From positions 1-64,000 of the forward strand of contig NZ_FRAB01000012.1 of NCBI RefSeq assembly GCF_900142195.1: DNA of 64,000 nucleotides. The letters are read 5' to 3'. Origin of the DNA: Paraburkholderia terricola. GTDB lineage: Bacteria; Pseudomonadota; Gammaproteobacteria; Burkholderiales; Burkholderiaceae. Below the pieces are notes generated by a model. The model did no database searches. It had not been told where the DNA came from and saw only the letters and a list, made by a program, of their open reading frames with translations. The position numbers were made by a program, and so were the translations under genes. Below are positions 30,655-38,680 of the stretch, one piece after another (within the stretch, counting starts at the first letter, position 1; every line of letters begins with the position of its first letter).

Positions 30655-31848
30655 TCAGGCCCGCGATTCGAGGATTTCGACCGCCGGCAGCTTCTTGCCC
30701 TCGAGGAATTCGAGGAAGGCGCCGCCGCCCGTCGAAATGTAGCTGACCTTGTCGTGAATGCCGTACTTGGCGATCGCCGCGAGCGTGTCGCCGCCGCCTG
30801 CGATCGAGAACGCCGGCGATTTGGCGATCGCCTCGGCCAGCGTCTTCGTGCCGTTGCCGAACTGGTCGAATTCGAACACGCCGACCGGGCCGTTCCACAC
30901 GATCGTGCCGGCTTTTTCCAGTTGAGCGGCCAGCGCCTTGGCGGTTTCCGGTCCGATGTCGAGGATCAGGTCGTCGTCCTGTACGTCGGCGACGGCCTTG
31001 ACTTCGGCCTTGGCGGTGGGCGCGAACTCCTTGGCCGTGACCACGTCGGTCGGGATCGGCACCGAGGCGCCGCGGGCTTTCGCGGCCTCGATGATGGCCT
31101 TGGCTTCGTTCACCAGATCGGCTTCGGCGAGCGACTTGCCGATCTTCAGACCCGCGGCCAGCATGAACGTATTGGCGATGCCGCCGCCGACGATCAACTG
31201 GTCGACCTTGTCGGCGAGCGACTTCAGAATGGTCAGCTTGGTGGACACCTTCGAGCCGGCGACGATCGCCACCAGCGGGCGCTTCGGCGCGCCCAGCGCC
31301 TTGCCGAGCGCTTCGAGCTCGGCGGCCAGCAGCGGCCCGGCGCACGCGACGGGCGCGTACTTCGCGATGCCGTGCGTGGTGGCCTCGGCGCGGTGCGCGG
31401 TGCCGAATGCGTCGTTCACGTAGACGTCGCAGAGCTTCGCCATTTTCTGCGCGAGTTCGTCGGAATCCTTCTTTTCGCCCTTGTTGACGCGGCAGTTTTC
31501 CAGCAGCACGACCGAGCCCGGCGCTACGTTCACGCCGTTCTCGACCCAGTTGGAGACCAGCGGCACGTCCCGGCCGAGCAAATCGGCGAGGCGTTTGGCG
31601 ACCGGCGCAAGGGAATCTTCCGGCTTGAAGTCGCCTTCGGTCGGACGGCCCAGGTGCGACGTGACCATCACGGCCGCGCCGGCGTCGAGCGCGGCCTTGA
31701 TCGCCGGCACGGAGGCGCGGATGCGGGTGTCTTCGGTGATGTTGCCTTGATCGTCCTGCGGCACGTTCAAATCGGCGCGGATGAACACGCGCTTGCCGGA
31801 TAGCTTGCCTTCGGCGATCAGATCGGAGAGACGCAATACCTTGTTCAT
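30655..31848 (-). CDS. pgk: Phosphoglycerate kinase
   Basis: 397 residues from [62 protein letters not shown] and [18 protein letters not shown] are the standard substrate-binding and nucleotide-binding motifs. It transfers the acyl phosphate of 1,3-bisphosphoglycerate to ADP. First gene of the pgk-pyk-fba run; its upstream 281 bp hold the promoter. Confidence 0.96.
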   Translation of the reverse strand: MNKVLRLSDLIAEGKLSGKRVFIRADLNVPQDDQGNITEDTRIRASVPAIKAALDAGAAVMVTSHLGRPTEGDFKPEDSLAPVAKRLADLLGRDVPLVSNWVENGVNVAPGSVVLLENCRVNKGEKKDSDELAQKMAKLCDVYVNDAFGTAHRAEATTHGIAKYAPVACAGPLLAAELEALGKALGAPKRPLVAIVAGSKVSTKLTILKSLADKVDQLIVGGGIANTFMLAAGLKIGKSLAEADLVNEAKAIIEAAKARGASVPIPTDVVTAKEFAPTAKAEVKAVADVQDDDLILDIGPETAKALAAQLEKAGTIVWNGPVGVFEFDQFGNGTKTLAEAIAKSPAFSIAGGGDTLAAIAKYGIHDKVSYISTGGGAFLEFLEGKKLPAVEILESRA

Positions 31849-32129
31849 GGGCGTTTGTGTGCGAGTTGATGAGAAGGCGGTGGCGGACGACGCGCGGCGG
31901 GCGAGGCGCGACAAGCTTCAGCGCTTCGGCACGGCGGCGGCTCCACTGAATCGGGTGCCGGCGGCGGGGCCGCGGCTCGCGCGATGCAGCGGCGCGGTTA
32001 TCCCGGAAACGGCCATTTTAACTGATCCTTACGGCCTTCTGACCCGCGGCGGGGCGTATGCCCCGTATTTGCCAGCCGCCCGGCCCGTGTCGCGACGCAG
32101 CATTTGCCGCCCGATCCACGCCCCTCAAC

Positions 32130-32453
32130 TCACACGACGAGGCGCAGGACGGTGAACACGAGCATCCCGACGACGATCGTGCCAAGCATGGTGCGCCGCC
32201 ACAAAAACCACCCGAGACCGGCTAGCGTCGCATAAAACTCGTGGTTGGACGGCGCGAACGAAAGACCTTCGGGCGTCGCCAGCACGTCGGGGAGCACGAC
32301 GGCGGCCAATGCGGCCGCCGGCGCATAACGCAGCATCCGCTGCACGCGCTCCGGCAACACCGTGCGCTCACCACCGATTAGAAACATCGCGCGTGTCACG
32401 GCGGTGACCAGCGTCATGCCGAAAATGGCCAGCCAGATTTGCGTGGATGTCAT
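32130..32453 (-). CDS. azlD: AzlD-type branched-chain amino acid exporter subunit
   Basis: 107 residues with about three to four hydrophobic helices (IWLAIFGMTLVTAVTRAMFLI, YAPAAALAAVVLPDVL, TIVVGMLVFTVLRLVV). This matches the small AzlD subunit that works with AzlC to export branched-chain amino acids. Its start overlaps the azlC stop by four bases (ATGA), so the two are translationally coupled. Confidence 0.85.
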   Translation of the reverse strand: MTSTQIWLAIFGMTLVTAVTRAMFLIGGERTVLPERVQRMLRYAPAAALAAVVLPDVLATPEGLSFAPSNHEFYATLAGLGWFLWRRTMLGTIVVGMLVFTVLRLVV

Positions 32454-33277
32454 CGGGAATCTCCGGCGCTATTGCTACGGATACGGCGCAGATCGGCGCG
32501 CTCGACCATCAGATCGGCGGCGCTGCCGGCCATGATCGCGGCGATCACCGCGAGCGGCAGCCCGAGCCGGTACGGCAGATCGAAGGCGAGCAGCGATACC
32601 ACGCCCGCGACGCTGACCGCGACCAGCGTGGAGCGCGTCGCGATCGCCGCCACCATGATGGGCAGCAGCGCCAGCGTGCCGGCGAGGCCGAGGCCCCAGT
32701 TGTCGGGAATCATGCTCGCCAGCAAGATGCCGGCGACCGACGACACTTGCCACGACAGCCAACTGCACAGCGCCATGCCCCAGAAGTACGCCTCCTTGCC
32801 CGGCACGTAGCCGGTCGGGAAGCTCTTCTTCTGGAACAGCAGATAGATCACGTCGCCATTGAAGTAGCCGAGCACGATGCGCCGCCACATCGACAGATAG
32901 GAGAAGTGCGGCGCGAGGCCGACGCTGAAGATCACAAAACGCGTATTGACCATCGCGGCCGTGAGCAGCACGGTCCAGATCGGCAGCTTGGCGGCGAGCA
33001 GCGGCAGCACCGCCAGTTGCGACGAACCGGCGTAGCACAGCAGCGACATGGCGAGCGCCTGCGGCACCGTGAGCACCGACTTGCTCATCGCGATACCGGT
33101 GACGAGGCCCCACGAGAAAATCGCCATGAGCGTGGGCGAATACGCGCGCGCGCCCTCGATAAAGGCGCGGCGATCGGTATCGGACAAACGAGCGAGCATG
33201 AGGCGAAACGCGGACGCGAGGCGGCGCCGCAACGAAGGGGAAGTCGGCGCCAGGTCGTCAAGCACCCGCTGGCGCAT
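32450..33277 (-). CDS. azlC: AzlC-type branched-chain amino acid exporter subunit
   Basis: 275 residues. FIEGARAYSPTLMAIFSWGLVTGIAM and MSLLCYAGSSQLAVLPLL are the conserved AzlC start, followed by about seven membrane helices. With AzlD it exports leucine, isoleucine and valine or their analogues. The first 26 residues are hydrophilic and the start could instead be the methionine at 33199, but neither has a clear ribosome-binding site. Divergent from ilvE, which handles the same amino acids. Confidence 0.88.
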   Translation of the reverse strand: MRQRVLDDLAPTSPSLRRRLASAFRLMLARLSDTDRRAFIEGARAYSPTLMAIFSWGLVTGIAMSKSVLTVPQALAMSLLCYAGSSQLAVLPLLAAKLPIWTVLLTAAMVNTRFVIFSVGLAPHFSYLSMWRRIVLGYFNGDVIYLLFQKKSFPTGYVPGKEAYFWGMALCSWLSWQVSSVAGILLASMIPDNWGLGLAGTLALLPIMVAAIATRSTLVAVSVAGVVSLLAFDLPYRLGLPLAVIAAIMAGSAADLMVERADLRRIRSNSAGDSR

Positions 33278-33385
33278 CCGGATGTGAATTATGCGTGCGC
33301 CGAATTATAGCGCCCGAAGTGCGGCCAAATGCCCGTTTGGTGTGCAAAAGACGCTAAAATAACGCTCCTCGCATGACCCCACGAG

Positions 33386-33410
33386 AAAACGCCGGGCAGC
33401 CCCAGGTTTT
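33386..33410 (+). repeat. 25-bp leader motif upstream of ilvE (copy 2)
   Basis: AAAACGCCGGGC plus GCCCCAGGTTTT with one base between, the same 25-bp motif as at 26495-26519 apart from that central base. It lies about 100 bases before the ilvE start and in the same orientation relative to the gene. Confidence 0.7.
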
Positions 33411-33513
33411 CTTGTCCCCGCGCTTGTACCCGCGCTTGTCCCCCGCGGCCTCGCGCAAGGCGCCGGGTTCGAGGGCACTCACAAACGCACAACCGCACCT
33501 GCTGGAGAATCGT

Positions 33514-34437
33514 ATGTCAATGGCCGACCGCGACGGCAAGATCTGGATGGATGGCAAGCTCATCGAGTGGCGCGATGCCAAGATCCACGTGCTCACCCAC
33601 ACGCTGCATTACGGCATGGGCGTTTTCGAGGGCGTGCGCGCCTACAAGACGGCCGACGGCGGCACCGCGATTTTCCGTCTGCAGGAACACACCAAGCGGC
33701 TACTCAACTCGGCCAAGATCTTCCAGATGGACGTGCCCTTCGACCACGAAACGCTCGCCGCGGCGCAGCGCGAAGTGGTCCGCGAAAACAAGCTGGAGTC
33801 CTGCTATCTGCGCCCCATCATCTGGGTCGGCTCGGAAAAGCTCGGGGTGTCGGCCAAGGGCAACACGATCCACGTGGCGATCGCCGCCTGGCCGTGGGGC
33901 GCTTACCTCGGTGAAGACGGCATCGCCAAGGGCATCCGCGTCAAGACCTCGTCGTTCACGCGCCATCACGTGAACGTGTCGATGGTGCGCGCGAAGGCGT
34001 CGGGCTGGTACGTGAACTCGATCCTCGCCAACCAGGAAGCGATCGCCGACGGCTACGACGAAGCGCTGCTGCTCGACGTCGACGGCTACGTGTCGGAAGG
34101 CTCGGGCGAGAACTTCTTCCTCGTCAACAACGGCAAGCTGTACACGCCCGATCTGTCGTCGTGCCTCGACGGCATCACGCGCGACACGGTCATCACGCTG
34201 GCGCGCGACATGGGCATTCCGGTGATCGAAAAGCGCATCACGCGCGACGAGGTCTATACCTGCGACGAAGCGTTCTTCACCGGCACCGCCGCCGAAGTCA
34301 CGCCGATCCGCGAGCTCGACAACCGCACGATCGGCGCGGGCGCACGCGGCCCGATCACCGAGAAGCTGCAGTCGGGCTTCTTCGACATCGTGAACGGCAG
34401 GAGCGAGAACTACGCGCACTGGCTCACCAAGATTTAA
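33514..34437 (+). CDS. ilvE: Branched-chain amino acid aminotransferase
   Basis: 307 residues. A class IV PLP aminotransferase: FEGVRAYKTADGGTAIFRLQEH near the N-terminus, the catalytic Lys region near VRAKASGWYVNSILANQEA, and EGSGENFFLVNNGKLYTPDL in the PLP phosphate pocket. It makes leucine, isoleucine and valine from their keto acids. The start is chosen at MSMADRDGKIW because GGAG lies 7 bases upstream; the frame stays open upstream only through the repeat-containing leader. Confidence 0.93.
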   Translation: MSMADRDGKIWMDGKLIEWRDAKIHVLTHTLHYGMGVFEGVRAYKTADGGTAIFRLQEHTKRLLNSAKIFQMDVPFDHETLAAAQREVVRENKLESCYLRPIIWVGSEKLGVSAKGNTIHVAIAAWPWGAYLGEDGIAKGIRVKTSSFTRHHVNVSMVRAKASGWYVNSILANQEAIADGYDEALLLDVDGYVSEGSGENFFLVNNGKLYTPDLSSCLDGITRDTVITLARDMGIPVIEKRITRDEVYTCDEAFFTGTAAEVTPIRELDNRTIGAGARGPITEKLQSGFFDIVNGRSENYAHWLTKI

Positions 34438-34506
34438 CGCGCGTTGCCCTGGCTTCGGCTGTTTAACGGCACAACGCCCGCACCCTGCATACAACGAGAA
34501 AGTCTC

Positions 34507-34701
34507 ATGAGCGAAATCAAGGAAATGCCGCTGGTCGAACTGTCGGCGAAAGATTTGCCGGCGTACTGCCCGAACCCGGCCATGCCGCGCTGGAGCGCGC
34601 ATCCGCGCGTTTTCATCGACGTCACGCACGGCGAGGCGCGCTGCCCGTACTGCAGCACGCGTTACAAGCTGCGCGACGGCGAAGTGGTCAAAGGTCATTA
34701 A
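34507..34701 (+). CDS. Zinc-finger CHCC-type small protein
   Basis: 64 residues. CPNP..H......C..C (YCPNPAMPRWSAHPRVFIDV, then ARCPYCSTRYKL) is the zf-CHCC motif of the NDUFS6/YPO-like family, which binds one zinc. Function in bacteria is not established, though related proteins assist complex I assembly. It lies 69 bp after ilvE on the same strand and may be co-transcribed with it; this ilvE-zf-CHCC-waaF order is common in Burkholderia. Confidence 0.85.
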   Translation: MSEIKEMPLVELSAKDLPAYCPNPAMPRWSAHPRVFIDVTHGEARCPYCSTRYKLRDGEVVKGH

Positions 34702-35148
34702 GACCGAACGCCACCCACTGAGCAGCGGGCGCTGGCGGCGCGGCGCGCCCGGCTGGTCCCTCGCGGGATGGCAGCCGGGCTTTCCGCTTGCTGAGTTGCT
34801 GTCTGCTGAGTTGCTGTCTGCTGAGTTGCTGTCTGCTGAGTTGCTGTCGGCTGATTCACCGCCCGATCTACCGCCTGATCCATTGCGGATTCCACTGCCC
34901 GGTTCGCCGTTCGGCGAGCCGCGCGTGGCCTTTCAGCGGGCAACGGCGAACGTTAGGCGGCAGCCAGGGCAGAGGCAAACGCGGCTACGAGCGCCACACC
35001 GGGCGCGCGGGACGCAAGCCGCCGCCACTGCGCATCCGGCTTTGCGGAATGAGCGCCAGGCAGCTCACGGCAATTTCCCTTTTACCTATCCGAACGCCGC
35101 GCGCATGGCTCGCGCGGCGCTTCGACTGAACACCGGACACTCACTCTG
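34702..35148. other. Intergenic region with a 15-bp tandem repeat
   Basis: About 447 bp between the zinc-finger gene and waaF. It holds the tandem array at 34791-34850 and little else that I can name. The open frames through it are low-complexity and unsupported. It probably contains the waaF promoter. Confidence 0.6.
34791..34850. repeat. Tandem repeat, four copies of a 15-bp unit
   Basis: The unit CTGAGTTGCTGTCTG is present in three exact copies and a fourth ending CGG, followed by a decayed partial copy (CTGATTC). On the minus strand the unit would encode TQQTA repeats, but there is no credible gene there. Confidence 0.9.
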
Positions 35149-36174
35149 ATGCGTCGCGCGTTGGTTATCGCACCGAACTGGATCGGTGACGCATTGATGG
35201 CGCAGCCGCTGTTTGCGCGCCTCGCGAAATTGCACCCGCGCATGGTCATCGACGCGGTCGCGCCCTCCTGGGTCGCGCCCGTGCTCGAACGCATGCCGGA
35301 AATCCGCGACGTCTACGCCACCGACCTCGCGCACGGCAAGCTGCAAATGCTGCGCCGCTGGCAACTGGCGAGCGACTTGCGCGACGTCGGCTACGACGCC
35401 GCCTACGTGCTGCCGAACTCGCTCAAGTCGGCGCTGATTCCGTGGATGGCGGGCATCCGCTTGCGCATCGGCTATACCGGCGAAAGCCGCTACGGCCTGT
35501 TGAACGTGCGCCACGCCAATCCGCGCAAGGACGAGCGCCCGCCGATGGTCGACCAATACGCCGCCCTCGCCTACGCGCCCGGCGCGAAGGTCCCCGGCGA
35601 TCTGCCGATGCCGCGGCTCGACGCCGATCCGAACGAAGCGGCGCGCGTCTCCGCGCGCTTCAATCTCGATACCCGCGTGCCGCTGCTGGTGTTCTGCCCC
35701 GGCGCCGAGTACGGTCCCGCCAAGCGCTGGCCGCCCGAGCATTTCGCGGCGCTCGCGCAAATGGTCGGCCAGTCGTTCCCGTACACGCAGATCGTCGCGC
35801 TCGGTTCGCCGAAAGATGCGCCGTTGGCCCAAGCGATCGCCGAGAAGGCGCCGAACGTGCGCAACCTGTGCGGCCAGACCGCGCTGGGCGAAGCGTGCGC
35901 GTTGATCTCGCGGGCCGGCGCGGTCGTCACCAACGATTCCGGTCTGATGCACGTGGCGGCCGCCCTGCGCCGGCCGCTGGTGGCGGTGTACGGTTCCACC
36001 GATCCGCGCCACACGCCGCCCTTGTCGGAGCTTGCGAAGGTACAATGGCTTCATCTCGAATGCAGCCCCTGTTTTCAGCGCGAGTGTCCGCTCGGCCATC
36101 TGAACTGCCTGAAGCAGTTGAGCGCCGAGCAGGTCTTCGGCGATTTGCGCGGCATGCTGCTCGCGCAACGCTGA
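35149..36174 (+). CDS. waaF: ADP-heptose:LPS heptosyltransferase II
   Basis: 341 residues, GT9 family. MRRALVIAPNWIGDALMAQPLFARL is the typical N-terminal domain start (WIGD), and CPGAEYGPAKRWPPEHFAAL and TNDSGLMHVAAALRRPLVAVYGSTDPRHTPP are the nucleotide-sugar-binding motifs of WaaF. It adds the second heptose of the LPS inner core at the cytoplasmic face of the inner membrane. It stands apart from a full LPS cluster, as in other Burkholderia. Confidence 0.94.
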   Translation: MRRALVIAPNWIGDALMAQPLFARLAKLHPRMVIDAVAPSWVAPVLERMPEIRDVYATDLAHGKLQMLRRWQLASDLRDVGYDAAYVLPNSLKSALIPWMAGIRLRIGYTGESRYGLLNVRHANPRKDERPPMVDQYAALAYAPGAKVPGDLPMPRLDADPNEAARVSARFNLDTRVPLLVFCPGAEYGPAKRWPPEHFAALAQMVGQSFPYTQIVALGSPKDAPLAQAIAEKAPNVRNLCGQTALGEACALISRAGAVVTNDSGLMHVAAALRRPLVAVYGSTDPRHTPPLSELAKVQWLHLECSPCFQRECPLGHLNCLKQLSAEQVFGDLRGMLLAQR

Positions 36175-36341
36175 GCCCGCTGACACTCGCACGCAACACC
36201 GCACGCCCTGAGCGCGTCGCGTCATGTTCGCGCCTTGCGGCGCGGGCATTCTGGCGCTCGGGTGCGATCGTCCGGTGCGCCGGACTGTCCCGCTGACCGC
36301 TGCCCCGCAACCGCGCGCCGCGCACAAGAGACTGACGAGCC

Positions 36342-36788
36342 ATGCCACGTTTTGCCCATATCTTCGAAGCCGCCGCCGATACGCTGAACGCCTACTATCA
36401 GGCCGTCGCCGAGGTCAATATCGACAGCTTGATGGGCCTGTGGATCGATGAGGAGTTCGTCAGTTGCATCTGCGCCGACGGCTCGCATCTGCACGGTCTC
36501 GACAGCATTCGCGCCGGCTTGCAGATTCAGCTCGAAGCCGCGCCTGTTTCGATCGAACCGCTCGATATCCGCGTCTACGACAGCCTCGGCACCGTCGTCT
36601 ACGCGATCGCCGAAGCGCATCGCCCGGCCGATCCCACCGCCACGCCCGCCATGGTGTTCACCACTTACGTGATGGTCCACGAGCGCGGCGAATGGCGCAT
36701 CGCGCACATTCACGCAAGCCCGATGCCGAACGAGGCCGCCAGCCAGTTCGCCACGAAAATGCGGCATGGCCAGGGCTCGCTGCACTGA
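36342..36788 (+). CDS. NTF2/SnoaL-like small protein
   Basis: 148 residues. HIFEAAADTLNAYYQAVAEVNIDSLMGLWIDEEFVSCI and HLHGLDSIRAGLQIQLEAA with GEWRIAHIHASPMP follow the cone-shaped alpha+beta NTF2/SnoaL pattern. Members bind small hydrophobic ligands or act as enzymes; role here is unknown. Between waaF and the alpha/beta hydrolase on the same strand. Confidence 0.75.
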   Translation: MPRFAHIFEAAADTLNAYYQAVAEVNIDSLMGLWIDEEFVSCICADGSHLHGLDSIRAGLQIQLEAAPVSIEPLDIRVYDSLGTVVYAIAEAHRPADPTATPAMVFTTYVMVHERGEWRIAHIHASPMPNEAASQFATKMRHGQGSLH

Positions 36789-36828
36789 CGCGCGCCTTGT
36801 TCCGTTTCATCTCCTGTTCGACGCCGGA

Positions 36829-37983
36829 ATGAGCACGCCCCGCACGAAGTCCCCCGCCCCGAAGGAAGTGCTGCTGGGGCACGCCCCGAAGGCAGCCCCC
36901 TTGGGGAGTTGGGCGGCGACGCACGATCAATCCGCCGCTTCCGTCGCCGCCCGCGCCGCGGTCGCTGTCGACGCTGCTGTCGAACTGCTCTATCGCGCAC
37001 CGCTCTGGCTGCCGAACCGCCATGCGCAGACCATCGTTCCGTCGCTGTTCGCGCGCCGCCCGGCGGTGACGTTCCGCCGCGAGCGCTGGGACACGCCCGA
37101 CGGCGACTTCATCGACCTCGATTGGGTCGTGCACGATCCTGCCGGCAACACCGCTTCCGCCCCTCGGGCGCCTGCCGCCGACGCCCCGCTCTTCGTGCTG
37201 TTTCACGGCCTGGAAGGCAGCTCGGCGTCGCACTACGCGGCCACGCTGATGTCGGCCGCGCGCGAATACGGCTGGCATGGCGTCGTGCCGCACTTTCGCA
37301 GTTGCAGCGGGGCGTTAAATCTGTTGCCGCGCTTCTATCATCTCGCCGACAGCAACGAAGTCGATTGGATTCTGCGGCGCTTGCGGGCCGCGCATCGCGG
37401 GCCGATCGTCGTGGCGGGCGTGTCGCTCGGCGGCAATGTGTTGCTGCGCTGGCTCGGCGAGCGGCGCGACGATGCGGCGTCGGTTGTCTCGGCCGCGGCG
37501 GCCATTTCCACGCCGATCGACGTGCACGCCGGCGGACGCGCGCTGTCGCAGGGCTTCGGCATGGTCTACACACGCAGTTTCCTGAAGACGTTGAAGCAGA
37601 AGGCCGAGCAGAAGCTGGTCCAGTTTCCGGGCCTGTTCGACCGTGACGCGATGCTCGCGAGCCGCACGATGTACGAGTTCGACAACGTCGTGACCGCGCC
37701 GCTGCACGGCTTTCGCGATACCGACCACTACTGGAGCAGCGCGACCACGCGGCCTTTGCTGCCGCACATTCAGGTGCCGACGCTGGTGCTGAACGCGCGC
37801 AACGATCCGTTCCTGCCGGCTGCGGCGTTGCCGTCGCGGCACGACGTGTCGGCCGCGGTCGAACTCGATCAACCGAGGCACGGCGGCCACGCCGGCTTCA
37901 TGACGGGGCCGTTCCCCGGCCGCATCGACTGGCTGTCGCGACGCGTGTTCGGCTACCTGGAGCGGCACGTCGATCATGGATGA
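36829..37983 (+). CDS. Alpha/beta hydrolase of the YheT/COG0429 family
   Basis: 384 residues. LWLPNRHAQTIVPSLFARRP, LFVLFHGLEGSSASHYAATL, GWHGVVPHFRSCSGALNL and VVAGVSLGGNVLLRWLGE are diagnostic; GVSLGG holds the nucleophile serine. Late Asp and His (NARNDPFLPA, PRHGGHAGFM) complete the triad. Its N-terminal segment (about residues 9-30) comes from a repeat element (see 36854-36906) and is not part of the fold, which begins around residue 50. The exact start is therefore uncertain. The last 8 bases overlap the next gene. Confidence 0.85.
   Translation: MSTPRTKSPAPKEVLLGHAPKAAPLGSWAATHDQSAASVAARAAVAVDAAVELLYRAPLWLPNRHAQTIVPSLFARRPAVTFRRERWDTPDGDFIDLDWVVHDPAGNTASAPRAPAADAPLFVLFHGLEGSSASHYAATLMSAAREYGWHGVVPHFRSCSGALNLLPRFYHLADSNEVDWILRRLRAAHRGPIVVAGVSLGGNVLLRWLGERRDDAASVVSAAAAISTPIDVHAGGRALSQGFGMVYTRSFLKTLKQKAEQKLVQFPGLFDRDAMLASRTMYEFDNVVTAPLHGFRDTDHYWSSATTRPLLPHIQVPTLVLNARNDPFLPAAALPSRHDVSAAVELDQPRHGGHAGFMTGPFPGRIDWLSRRVFGYLERHVDHG
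36854..36906 (+). repeat. Intragenic dispersed repeat inside the hydrolase N-terminus
   Basis: CCGCCCCGAAGGAAGT begins a run of nested CCCC/GGGG motifs (GGGGCACGCCCCGAAGG, CCCCCTTGGGGAG) that could fold into hairpins. The same 16-base start occurs at 40141 inside the M48 protease gene. It is translated here as a Pro/Leu/Ala-rich segment not shared with the enzyme family. Confidence 0.6.
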
Positions 37984-38548
37984 CATCGTCAGGCAGGCCC
38001 TCGCCAAGTGGCCCAATGTGCCGGGTTGCACAGGGTGGCTGATGCTGGACCGGCGCGGCAACTGGCGCATGCGGGACGAGGCGGCGCAGGCGAGCGGCTT
38101 GCCCGGTGAGCCGATCCGGCACGAGGCGCTGCTCGGATTCATCAATCGGAACTACGACGCCGACGAACACGGACAGTGGTTCTTTCAGAACGGCCCGCAG
38201 CGGGTTTATGTCGAGCTGGGCTATACGCCGTGGGTGGTGAGGTTGTCGCTCGATGCCGCCGGCGCGCTTTCGCTGACGGACCAGGCCGGCGGCGCGTTCG
38301 AGCCCTCGGCGGTATTCGTCGACGATGAAGGCGGGATCGTGTTTGTCGATGGCTCCGCGCCGCCGAAGGTCGCGGTTTTGCATGATCACGATCTGGAAAT
38401 TTTCGCCGATCACGCCACGCTGACAGAGGATTCGACGGGCGGCGAGTTGCGCTGGAACAATGGGCTGGTCTTGCCCTTGCAACCGGTGCGGCGAGGCGAA
38501 GTCGCCGCGCGGTTCGGCTTTGTTGCCAGTCCGGCGGCGCGAGTCTAG
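37976..38548 (+). CDS. Conserved hypothetical protein of Burkholderiales
   Basis: 190 residues, beginning MDDIVRQALAKWPNVPGCTGWLMLDRRGNWRMRDEAAQ. The middle has FINRNYDADEHGQWFFQNGPQRVYVELGYTPWVVRL, which I recognise as typical of a family often annotated beside this hydrolase (I believe a DUF29xx family; the number is not certain). It is cytoplasmic, with no signal or membrane segment. Its start overlaps the hydrolase stop by 8 bases, so the two are probably co-translated. Function unknown. Confidence 0.7.
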   Translation: MDDIVRQALAKWPNVPGCTGWLMLDRRGNWRMRDEAAQASGLPGEPIRHEALLGFINRNYDADEHGQWFFQNGPQRVYVELGYTPWVVRLSLDAAGALSLTDQAGGAFEPSAVFVDDEGGIVFVDGSAPPKVAVLHDHDLEIFADHATLTEDSTGGELRWNNGLVLPLQPVRRGEVAARFGFVASPAARV

Positions 38549-38600
38549 GGTCTCGGCTCCGGCTGTTTGCTCCGCGCGAACTGTATCGCGGCTCCGCCGT

Positions 38601-38680
38601 TGAGCGGCAACGATGCCAACACGCCCCTAGCTCTTCTCGTCGAGCGGCAACGATGCCAACACGCCCCTAGCTCTTCTCGT
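38601..38680. repeat. 40-bp tandem duplication at the 3' end of the M48 protease gene
   Basis: Two adjacent 40-base units (38601-38640 and 38641-38680) share GAGCGGCAACGATGCCAACA and then CGCCCCTAGCTCTTCTCGT; only their first base differs. The unit includes the last codons and stop codon of the protease gene, so a second copy of its final codons (LDEKS-stop) lies just beyond the true stop. Confidence 0.9.

Noticed and set aside
34791..34850. CRISPR array
   Set aside because: The 15-bp units are directly adjacent with no spacers; it is a simple tandem repeat.
34698..34943. Small minus-strand gene encoding TQQTA repeats
   Set aside because: No ribosome-binding site or family resemblance; the peptide just reads through the tandem repeat.
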